From Sphaerochaeta sp. (GTDB taxonomy: Bacteria > Spirochaetota > Spirochaetia > Sphaerochaetales > Sphaerochaetaceae), in the NCBI GenBank assembly GCA_003446545.1, contig DMAO01000292.1:1-7647 (forward strand): a DNA stretch of 7,647 bases. Direction: 5' to 3'. A program made the position numbers and the translations under genes. Shown here in pieces: positions 1 to 5,430 of this stretch (positions within the stretch are counted from its first letter, which is position 1; each line of letters begins with the position of its first letter). The notes under the pieces were generated by a model. It made no database searches and was not told the origin of the DNA. It saw only the letters and a program-made list of their open reading frames with translations.

Positions 1-1292
1 AGGGGGACTCCTTCCAAAGCTTGGGCGAGATCTTCAAGGAGATCCTCAACATGTTCAGTCCCAATCGAGAGACGGATAGTAGCCTCTCCTATGCCCTGTT
101 GCTCCAGCTCTGAAGAGCTGAGCTGGGAGTGTGTTGTGCTTGCAGGGTGAATGACCAGAGATTTTACATCAGCTACGTTAGCAAGCAGGGAAAAAAGCTT
201 GAGGTTGTCAATGAAAGCCTTCGCTTCAGTCTCCCCACCTACTATATCAAAGGTGAAGATCGAGGCCCCTCCTTGGGGGAAGTACCTGTTGTAGAGATCA
301 TGATAAGGGCTGCTGGCAAGGGAAGGGTGCCTGACAACTCGTACCTTCGGATGGTTGGCCAAAAAGGGCACAATTTTGAGTGTATTGTAGTTGTGGCGCT
401 CAACCCTCAGCGATAGGGTTTCCAAGCCCTGAAGGAATAGGAATGCATGGAAAGGGGCAAGTGTGGCGCCGATGTCCCGAAGCAACACTGCCCGTGCCTT
501 GGTGATCCAGGCAGCCTTTCCGGCAGCCTTGGTGAAGCTGACCCCATGGTAGCTATCGTTGGGCTCTGTCAGGGAGGGGAACTTGCCACTCTCCTCCCAG
601 TCAAAAGATCCGCTGTCGACGATGACCCCTCCGATTGCAGTGCCATGGCCTCCTATGAATTTGCTCGCAGAGTGCACGATGATGTCAGCACCATATTCGA
701 AGGGCCTGAAGAGGAAGGGTGTGGCGAAGGTATTGTCCACAACCAGCGGAATTTTGTGCGCATGGGCTATGTCTGCAATCTTCTGGATGTCCAACAAGGT
801 GGCGTTGGGATTGCCGATCGTCTCGACAAACAGGGCCTTGGTATTTTCCTTGATGGCCTTTTCGAAATTGGAAGGGTCCTCTCCGTCTACAAAGGTGGCT
901 GTGATGCCATAGCGGGGCAGGGTATGGGCAAGCAGATTGTAGCTGCCCCCATAGATGGTCTTTGCACTGACAATATGGTCCCCGGCTTCCGCAAGGTTGA
1001 GGAACGTGTATGTGACAGCAGCAGAGCCAGAGGCCACTGCCAAAGCTCCGACTCCCCCTTCAAGAGCCGCGATGCGCTTCTCAAACACATCTTGGGTATC
1101 ATTGGTCAGCCTCCCGTAGATGTTTCCTGCATCAGAGAGGTTGAAGCGTGCCTCTGCATGGTCGCAGTTGTCAAAGACATAGGCAGTTGTCTGGTATATG
1201 GGAACAGCACGTGAGCCTGTAGTAGGGTCAGCTGTCTCCTGTCCGCTATGCACTTGTAAAGTTTCAAAACGAAATTGATGGGTATTTTTCAT
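1..1292 (-). CDS. metY: O-acetylhomoserine sulfhydrylase (O-acetylhomoserine aminocarboxypropyltransferase), 3' end cut by window edge
   Basis: PLP-dependent enzyme of the Cys/Met metabolism family. Members of this subgroup convert O-acetylhomoserine plus sulfide to homocysteine and acetate in the cytoplasm, giving direct sulfhydrylation toward methionine. The frame runs open from the ATG at 1292 to the window edge, 430 codons, close to the usual full length of about 425-430, so only the last few residues should be missing. Visible landmarks are the N-terminal FETLQVHSGQ, the substrate/PLP loop NIYGRLTN (residues 57-64), the cofactor aspartate in VVDNTFATP (D186), the Schiff-base lysine in SASKFIGGHG (K211), and the C-terminal SLVIHPASTTHSQLS and ATIRLSIGTE motifs. 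An AGGAGA ribosome binding site lies 5 nt upstream of the ATG (1303-1298). Cystathionine gamma-synthase or gamma-lyase is less likely because of the length and the YGRLTN-type motif. Acceptor specificity (acetyl versus succinyl homoserine, or O-acetylserine) cannot be settled from sequence. It is preceded by an unusually long structured leader. Confidence 0.93.
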   Translation of the reverse strand, partial: MKNTHQFRFETLQVHSGQETADPTTGSRAVPIYQTTAYVFDNCDHAEARFNLSDAGNIYGRLTNDTQDVFEKRIAALEGGVGALAVASGSAAVTYTFLNLAEAGDHIVSAKTIYGGSYNLLAHTLPRYGITATFVDGEDPSNFEKAIKENTKALFVETIGNPNATLLDIQKIADIAHAHKIPLVVDNTFATPFLFRPFEYGADIIVHSASKFIGGHGTAIGGVIVDSGSFDWEESGKFPSLTEPNDSYHGVSFTKAAGKAAWITKARAVLLRDIGATLAPFHAFLFLQGLETLSLRVERHNYNTLKIVPFLANHPKVRVVRHPSLASSPYHDLYNRYFPQGGASIFTFDIVGGETEAKAFIDNLKLFSLLANVADVKSLVIHPASTTHSQLSSSELEQQGIGEATIRLSIGTEHVEDLLEDLAQALEGVP

Positions 1293-1309
1293 AGTAATCT
1301 CCTAATAAT

Positions 1310-1373
1310 GATCGAATGGTGAATGACAAACAAAATAACGTACAACGTGAAGGTTATTCGGTCACATTCGATC
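1310..1373 (-). promoter_or_regulatory. Composite stem-loop directly upstream of the metY ribosome binding site
   Basis: Read on the minus strand, GATCGAATG (1373-1365) pairs perfectly with CATTCGATC (1318-1310). Inside it TGAC (1364-1361) pairs with GTCA (1327-1324), and AATAAC (1358-1353) pairs with GTTATT (1339-1334) around a 13-nt loop. That makes 19 Watson-Crick pairs in three coaxial segments, separated by asymmetric internal loops. The base of the stem ends 6 nt before AGGAGA, so the structure could affect translation initiation or mRNA stability. The outer 9-bp repeat could instead be a DNA operator. The pairing is seen directly; the function is inferred. Confidence 0.5.
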
Positions 1374-1587
1374 TTTTATGGAGTTACAGCGAATTCGGGG
1401 AGATCTGGTCATTATGGGTTCCTTTTGTAGGGTTGGTCTTTGGGTGACAAGCAGACTAGGGGAAAAGATTGCAGAGGAAAATGAAGAGGAAATAGTAATA
1501 GAACAACAAAGAGTAGAAAAACCAAACTCTTTATCTTGAGTAACCCATACAATTTCTTTTTGATGTTGCTGCTTGTAAGAAGAAGTT

Positions 1588-1638
1588 CTATGCCTGGTGG
1601 CACATCATACTTACTTGAGAGTCTGTCATGGACCTCAT
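1588..1638 (-). CDS. Candidate Met/Cys-containing leader peptide upstream of metY
   Basis: A 16-codon ORF, MRSMTDSQVSMMCHQA, ending in TAG. It starts 7 nt after a near-perfect AGGAGG ribosome binding site and about 48 nt downstream of the predicted metY transcription start. Four of 16 codons are Met and one is Cys, including the run Met-Met-Cys, which is what a ribosome-stalling sensor of methionine or cysteine supply would need. The downstream arm of an inverted repeat falls over its last codons, and the upstream arm falls between the ribosome binding site and the ATG. No homologous leader is known to me, and an ORF this short can arise by chance. Confidence 0.3.
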   Translation of the reverse strand: MRSMTDSQVSMMCHQA

Positions 1639-1647
1639 AGTGCCACC
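1596..1647 (-). repeat. 8-bp perfect inverted repeat forming a stem around the leader ORF start
   Basis: GGTGGCAC (1647-1640 on the minus strand) and GTGCCACC (1603-1596) are perfectly complementary and separated by 36 nt. Within the loop GAGGTC (1635-1630) can pair with GAC-U-CTC (1623-1617), with a one-base bulge and a 7-nt apical loop. The upstream arm touches the AGGAGG ribosome binding site, so folding and translation of the leader ORF would compete. No U-tract follows on either strand, so it is not an intrinsic terminator. Confidence 0.55.
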
Positions 1648-1692
1648 TCCTACAAAAAAGAATATCCTACCGAAAGGCTGGATGTTTAGGAC

Positions 1693-1721
1693 AAATTATC
1701 GGATGATCATTTTTTTGTCAA
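1693..1721 (-). promoter_or_regulatory. Predicted sigma70-type promoter of metY
   Basis: The minus strand carries a perfect -35 box TTGACA (1721-1716), a 17-nt spacer and the -10 box TAATTT (1698-1693). An alternative -10, GATAAT, lies at 1700-1695 with a 15-nt spacer. The predicted transcription start is near 1686. It lies downstream of the putP hairpin and is the best promoter-like match in the gap, so metY is probably transcribed separately from putP. Confidence 0.6.
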
Positions 1722-1947
1722 GGGGCGGGTACAAGAATTTCAATTGCGTTTCAGGTCTTTCACGAAATCAGGGTGGTTTCGAAAATTATGCACTATAAGA
1801 ACCCAGTGCAACCCCGGTGGTATACATTCCAAAAAGTCTCACCTGTTAGATTTTCCACCCGGATTTTCATAGGATATTCTCCTGATCAAACCATAGCAAG
1901 TCCTCTGTTTCCCTAAGTGAAGGGGCACTCGAAATATCCTATGCATC
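1722..1947. other. Non-coding gap upstream of the metY promoter
   Basis: No credible gene is seen on either strand. The stretch contains the 11-bp inverted repeat described separately and a weak 6-bp stem TGCACT/AGTGCA (1789-1794 and 1805-1810). It could be part of the putP 3' untranslated region or the upstream regulatory region of metY. Confidence 0.5.
1868..1943. repeat. 11-bp perfect inverted repeat between putP and metY
   Basis: CATAGGATATT (1868-1878) and AATATCCTATG (1933-1943) are perfect complements separated by 54 nt. The core TAGGATATT recurs a third time on the minus strand at 1669-1661, inside the metY leader. The arms could form the closing stem of an RNA with a small CCCT/AGGG inner stem, or be paired protein-binding sites flanking the metY control region. 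Confidence 0.5.
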
Positions 1948-1982
1948 GGCACTCCTGTCAACAGCATGTTGGCAGGAATGCC
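1948..1982 (-). terminator. Long hairpin 12 nt after the putP stop; probable transcription end without a U-tract
   Basis: On the minus strand GGCATTCCTG pairs with CAGGAGTGCC (10 pairs, one G-U). After one C/A mismatch, CAACA pairs with TGTTG around the 3-nt loop TGC. The stem is therefore about 15 pairs. No run of T follows in either direction, so it is not a textbook intrinsic terminator. It may be a U-less terminator, a processed 3' end stabiliser, or a pause site. Confidence 0.5.
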
Positions 1983-1994
1983 CAACGTGCAGAA

Positions 1995-3491
1995 TCAATC
2001 CTGGATGTTCTTGTACTTATCAAAGTCAGCGAGCATCTTGGGATCGGGGTTCTTTTCCAAGAGGCTGAATACCACCATGAGAATCGATGCAATGATAAAG
2101 CCCGGAAGCAGTTCATAGACATCAAAGAGGCCGCCGGAGAGCTGTTTCCAGATTACCACAGTGAGGCCGCCTCCAACCATTGCAGCTACGGCCCCATTAC
2201 GTGTTGACCGTCTCCAGAAGAGGCTTGCTATGATGACAGGACCAAACGTTGCGCCGAAGCCTGCCCAAGCGTAGCTGACGATATCAAAAATGGAGCTACT
2301 CGGGTCCATTGCAAGGAATACTGCTATGATGCTGATTACCAGGACGGTGATCCTGCTTACAGCCAGGGTCTCCTTCTCGGATGCATTCTTACGGATGATG
2401 GCCTTGTACACATCCTTGCTGAAAGCCGATGAAGCGACAAGTAGTTGGCTGTCAGAGGTACTCATGCTCGCTGCCAGGATGGCACAAAGGAAGATTCCTG
2501 CAATGAACGTTGGGAATATCTTCTGCATGCTGGCGATAAACACAGCCTCTGCAGCACCTTGGCTCTCATAGACCATGGGAAGCAGGAACGACTTGCCGAC
2601 AACACCTATGGCGAGTGCTGCTGCCATGGCTATGGTCACCCATACCATGGCGATCTTTCTGGAGGTCTTAACCTCCTTGTTGCTGCGAATGGACATGAAT
2701 CGTATCAAGACATGGGGCATACCAAAATAGCCCAATCCCCAAGAGAGTGCTGAGAGGATGTCGAGTATGCCATACGTTGAGCCTGGCTCTGCCACAAAGG
2801 GATTGACGAACTGCATGCCAAAGGACGAGAGCTTATCGATTGTGACAGAGGGACCTCCGAGGGTCACCACTGCGATGACTGAGGTGAAAACCAGGGCTAT
2901 GAACATCAGCGAGCCCTGGAAGAAGTCGGTTGCCACAACAGCAAGATAGCCACCCAGTAAGGTGTACCCCAAAATTACCGCTACCCCTAAAAAGAGTGCA
3001 ATGTAGTAGTTCATGCCAAATACCGTGTTGAAGAGCTTGGCACTTGCAAGGAATCCGCTCGCAGTATAGACCACAAAGAAGACTAGGATAAGTATTGAAC
3101 TGATTGTCTGCAAAACTTTGGTCTTGTCGTGAAAACGGTTGGCGAAAAACTCAGGGATGGTGATGGAGTCCTTTGCATGGATGGTGTATTTTCGCATCCG
3201 CTTGGCAATGAAGAGCCAGTTCAGGTAGGTACCGATCAAGAGCCCTGCTGCGGTCCAGAAGGCTTCCTGCAGCCCGGTAAAATACGCTACCCCTGGAAGG
3301 CCCATTAGGAGCCATCCTGACATGTCAGAGGCTTCTGCACTAAGGGCTGTAAACCAAGGTCCGACGGAGCGGTTGCCCAGAAAAAAGTCACTGGTGCTGT
3401 GAGTTTTCTTGTAGGTGACAAATCCGATGGTCAACATGTAACCTAGATACAAGGCAAAGGCCAGGGAGGTAATAAGCTGATAACTGTTCAT
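1995..3491 (-). CDS. putP: Sodium/proline symporter, PutP type (SSS family)
   Basis: Inner-membrane Na+-coupled symporter of 498 residues, matching the usual PutP length of about 500 with roughly 13 membrane segments. The strongest signature is ALSAEASDMSGWLLMGLPG near residues 49-67. It carries the Asp and Ser (D56, S58) that correspond to the Na+-site residues D55 and S57 of E. coli PutP. The segment AASMSTSDSQLLVASSA (340-356) carries S344/T345, matching the second Na+ contact pair S340/T341. SYAWAGFGATFGPV (406-419) and VIWKQLSGGLFDVYELLPGF (446-465) also follow PutP closely. Expected role is uptake of proline as nutrient or osmolyte. No putA or other proline-degradation gene is visible. 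It lies 206 bp downstream of potC beyond a hairpin and is followed by another hairpin, so it is probably its own transcript. The ribosome binding site is weak (AAGAGAG, 5 nt before the ATG). Other SSS substrates are possible but less likely. Confidence 0.92.
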   Translation of the reverse strand: MNSYQLITSLAFALYLGYMLTIGFVTYKKTHSTSDFFLGNRSVGPWFTALSAEASDMSGWLLMGLPGVAYFTGLQEAFWTAAGLLIGTYLNWLFIAKRMRKYTIHAKDSITIPEFFANRFHDKTKVLQTISSILILVFFVVYTASGFLASAKLFNTVFGMNYYIALFLGVAVILGYTLLGGYLAVVATDFFQGSLMFIALVFTSVIAVVTLGGPSVTIDKLSSFGMQFVNPFVAEPGSTYGILDILSALSWGLGYFGMPHVLIRFMSIRSNKEVKTSRKIAMVWVTIAMAAALAIGVVGKSFLLPMVYESQGAAEAVFIASMQKIFPTFIAGIFLCAILAASMSTSDSQLLVASSAFSKDVYKAIIRKNASEKETLAVSRITVLVISIIAVFLAMDPSSSIFDIVSYAWAGFGATFGPVIIASLFWRRSTRNGAVAAMVGGGLTVVIWKQLSGGLFDVYELLPGFIIASILMVVFSLLEKNPDPKMLADFDKYKNIQD

Positions 3492-3531
3492 AGCAACTCT
3501 CTTATAGGAGGATTTGTTTTAGAGTACCTAG

Positions 3532-3559
3532 AAATAATCCTGCTGGCAAGAGATTATTT
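3532..3559. repeat. 8-bp inverted repeat in the putP upstream region, possible operator
   Basis: AAATAATC (3532-3539) and GATTATTT (3552-3559) are perfect complements separated by 12 nt, centred about 54 nt upstream of the putP start codon. The spacing between arm centres is close to two helical turns, as expected for a dimeric regulator. It could also form a short RNA hairpin. The only promoter-like match overlapping it, TTGCCA-N17-TACTCT on the minus strand, is weak. Confidence 0.35.
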
Positions 3560-3619
3560 GCAGTAAATGAACAGTAAGTGTATATCTATGCAGAAAATTT
3601 ACGGAACATATTGAATTAT

Positions 3620-3653
3620 TTCACCTTCCCTGCTTGGTAGCAAGTAAGGTGAA
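3620..3653 (-). terminator. Hairpin downstream of the potABC operon
   Basis: About 45 nt after the potC stop, TTCACCTT pairs perfectly with AAGGTGAA. Above one A/G mismatch, CTTGCT pairs with AGCAGG (one G-U) around the loop ACCA. The 14-pair stem is a plausible operon end separating potC from putP. Like the hairpin after putP it lacks a downstream T-run on either strand, so the terminator call is tentative. Confidence 0.5.
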
Positions 3654-3697
3654 TCTGATGAAAACGTTGATTTTATAGGCTGTGTTGCCTCCGAACC

Positions 3698-4501
3698 TTA
3701 GCTACTTGCAGCCACAGTCTTAAGAAACCGTCTAAACGTAAAGGCTATGACCATGGTACCCAATATCATGACAAAGGTCAGGGCATTGATCACCGGTGAG
3801 ACGCCATAGCGGATCATGGAATAGACATAGAGGGGTAGGGTGCCCGAACCGGGACCTGAAACAAAGAACGTGATGACAAAGTCCTCAAGTGACATGGTTA
3901 TGCACATCAGAAATCCTGAAAGCACACCTGGTATGATGGTGGGGATGATTACCTTACGCAAGGTCTGGCTCTCATTTGCCCCGAGGTCGCGGGCGGCTTC
4001 CACTGTTGAGTAGTCAAACTCATCGAGGCGGGCCGAGACCATCATAAAGACAAATGGGAGGTTGAAGGTTGTATGGGCGGCAAAGATGGTGAACATGCCA
4101 AGGCGTACCCTTACAGCAGAAAAAAAGATAAGCATCGATATGCCGATGATGACCTCTGGGAGTACCATCGGAAGATAGCTGATGGTTGTGATGTAGTTCC
4201 TTCCCTTGAATCGGTACCATTTGATGCCGATGGCAGCCAGAGTACCCAAAAAGGTTGCAGTGATGCTACTGGTGAAGGCGATGATGAGGCTATTCTTAAA
4301 CGCTGACCATAAGGAAGGGCTTTCGAAGATCAGTTTTTTATACCAGAACAGAGAAGCATGGCTCCATTGCATTCCCTTCGAGTCATTAAATGAGAACAAG
4401 ACAACTACAAAAAGAGGTACAAACAGGAATATGATGGTCAGGTAGAGCATGGCAGAGGAGAAAGATATCTTACTTTTCTTGTTGTATTGGTGCTTGATCA
4501 T
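3698..4501 (-). CDS. potC: Spermidine/putrescine ABC transporter permease PotC
   Basis: Second membrane subunit of a polyamine importer, 267 residues, the usual PotC size, with about six membrane helices. The N-terminal segment, with LFVPLFVVVLFSFNDSKG at about 26-43, is typical of PotC. The EAA loop that docks on the ATPase is EAARDLGANESQTLRKVIIP (168-187). It is followed by MSLEDFVITFFVSGPGSGTL (203-222) and YSMIRYGVSPVINAL (227-241), which closely track E. coli PotC. The start overlaps the potB stop by 4 bp (ATGA), implying translational coupling. No substrate-binding domain is fused at the C terminus, and no potD follows: the next gene downstream is putP. The substrate is inferred from the family and could be spermidine, putrescine or both. 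Confidence 0.93.
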   Translation of the reverse strand: MIKHQYNKKSKISFSSAMLYLTIIFLFVPLFVVVLFSFNDSKGMQWSHASLFWYKKLIFESPSLWSAFKNSLIIAFTSSITATFLGTLAAIGIKWYRFKGRNYITTISYLPMVLPEVIIGISMLIFFSAVRVRLGMFTIFAAHTTFNLPFVFMMVSARLDEFDYSTVEAARDLGANESQTLRKVIIPTIIPGVLSGFLMCITMSLEDFVITFFVSGPGSGTLPLYVYSMIRYGVSPVINALTFVMILGTMVIAFTFRRFLKTVAASS

Positions 4502-5430
4502 TTGCTGTTCACCTTACGCAAGTGATGCCTTCGGATGTTCAGCTCGAGGGACTGCTGGGTAGTCTTCTTCGTCTGTTGTTGTTCACGTTTGCCATTGTAG
4601 AGCATCCAGAACACCCCGACGAGGGAGATAAGGGTAAGCACCATGGAGAAGGCTGAGGCCAAGGGCCAGTTGCGCGTCTTGGATACCTGGTCAACGATGA
4701 TGTTACCTATCATAGTCGAATCCTTTCCGCCGACGAGCAGGGGGACTGTGTAGGCCCCGAATATGGGGATGAAGGTGAAGATGAAGGCAGTACTCAGACC
4801 ACTCTTTATGTTGGGGAACATGACCTTGACAATCGCTTCCAGTTTGGTCGCACCAAGGTCTCGGGCGGCATCAAGGAGGGCAAAGTCAAATTTGTCAATG
4901 GTGGTGAATAGGGGAAGAATAGCAAAGGGAAGGTACATATAGATAAGGACAAGCACCACAGCCCCATTGTTGTAGATGAGCTGCACACCTTCGGTGAGGA
5001 TGCCCATCTTGATCAGAAGCGTGTTGATGAAGCCCTCTGTCGACAGGATCGATATCCATGCGTAGATACGGATAAGCGAGTTGGTCCAGAAGGGTATGAT
5101 GATGAGAAATAGCAGAATGGTCTGGTATTTGCTCTTTGCCATGGCATACCCACAGGGTATTGCTATGAGGATGCTCCCCAAGGTTGCAACGATGCTGATC
5201 CACAGAGTGCGGATCACCACTTTTGCAAAGCTAGGGTTGAACATCTGCCTATAGGCATCAAGGGTGAATTCCCATTCCACTCCTCCATAGAGGCCTCGCT
5301 TGAGGAAACTGTAGAGGACTATGATCGAAAGGGGGATGGTGAAGAAGAGGGTGAACCAGATTCCCATGGGGAAGGCGTAGGTTGTCCCCAGAAGTTGTTC
5401 ACGCTCCCTGGGTTTTAACACCTTCTTCAT
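4498..5430 (-). CDS. potB: Spermidine/putrescine ABC transporter permease PotB
   Basis: First membrane subunit of the polyamine importer, 310 residues, somewhat longer than E. coli PotB because of extra N- and C-terminal residues. The family signature IIPFWTNSLIRIYAWISILS (111-130) is strongly PotB-like. The EAA loop is DAARDLGATKLEAIVKVMFP (187-206), followed by FIPIFGAYTVPLLVGGKDS (220-238) and IGNIIVDQVSKTRNWPLASA (241-260). The C-terminal tail (about 281-310) is basic and Gln-rich and should lie in the cytoplasm. The ATG overlaps the potA stop by 4 bp (ATGA). A partial AGGAA ribosome binding site lies 8 nt before it, within the end of potA. Together with PotC it forms the transmembrane pathway energised by PotA. 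Confidence 0.93.
   Translation of the reverse strand: MKKVLKPREREQLLGTTYAFPMGIWFTLFFTIPLSIIVLYSFLKRGLYGGVEWEFTLDAYRQMFNPSFAKVVIRTLWISIVATLGSILIAIPCGYAMAKSKYQTILLFLIIIPFWTNSLIRIYAWISILSTEGFINTLLIKMGILTEGVQLIYNNGAVVLVLIYMYLPFAILPLFTTIDKFDFALLDAARDLGATKLEAIVKVMFPNIKSGLSTAFIFTFIPIFGAYTVPLLVGGKDSTMIGNIIVDQVSKTRNWPLASAFSMVLTLISLVGVFWMLYNGKREQQQTKKTTQQSLELNIRRHHLRKVNSK

Larger units (their letters stand above)
1293..1686 (-). promoter_or_regulatory. Long (about 390 nt) putative 5' leader of metY
   Basis: This is the stretch between the predicted metY promoter and the metY start codon. In transcript order it holds a short ORF with its own ribosome binding site (1638-1588) overlapping an 8-bp inverted repeat; an 8-bp repeat pair TATGGGTT/AACCCATA (1549-1542 and 1420-1413) enclosing a pyrimidine-rich tract; a weak AT-rich hairpin (1532-1508); and a composite stem-loop (1373-1310) ending 6 nt before the metY ribosome binding site. 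A 63-codon frame beginning with GTG at 1603 and ending at 1412 has low-complexity hydrophobic content and no ribosome binding site, so I do not call it. I found no S-box, SAM-II/III, cobalamin or T-box consensus by eye. The leader extent depends on the promoter prediction. Confidence 0.5.

Noticed and set aside
447..1214. A 255-codon open frame on the plus strand
   Set aside because: It lies entirely antisense to metY, whose minus-strand translation has all PLP-enzyme motifs. The plus-strand product has no recognisable family and is a shadow of the metY codon pattern.
1412..1603. A 63-codon minus-strand frame with a hydrophobic stretch in the metY leader
   Set aside because: It starts with GTG without a ribosome binding site, is low-complexity because of the pyrimidine-rich DNA, and overlaps the better-supported leader ORF and inverted repeat.
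1596..1647. The inverted repeat as an intrinsic terminator or a SAM-I/SAM-II/SAM-III riboswitch
   Set aside because: There is no T-run on either side, and the conserved core sequences of those riboswitch classes are absent. The enclosed 36 nt is too short for SAM-I.
3312..3347. Glu in place of Gly in the PutP Na+-site segment (SAEASDMSGW)
   Set aside because: The Na+-binding Asp and Ser are retained, and a Glu at this position is, as I recall, common in PutP relatives from other phyla, so it is not an anomaly.
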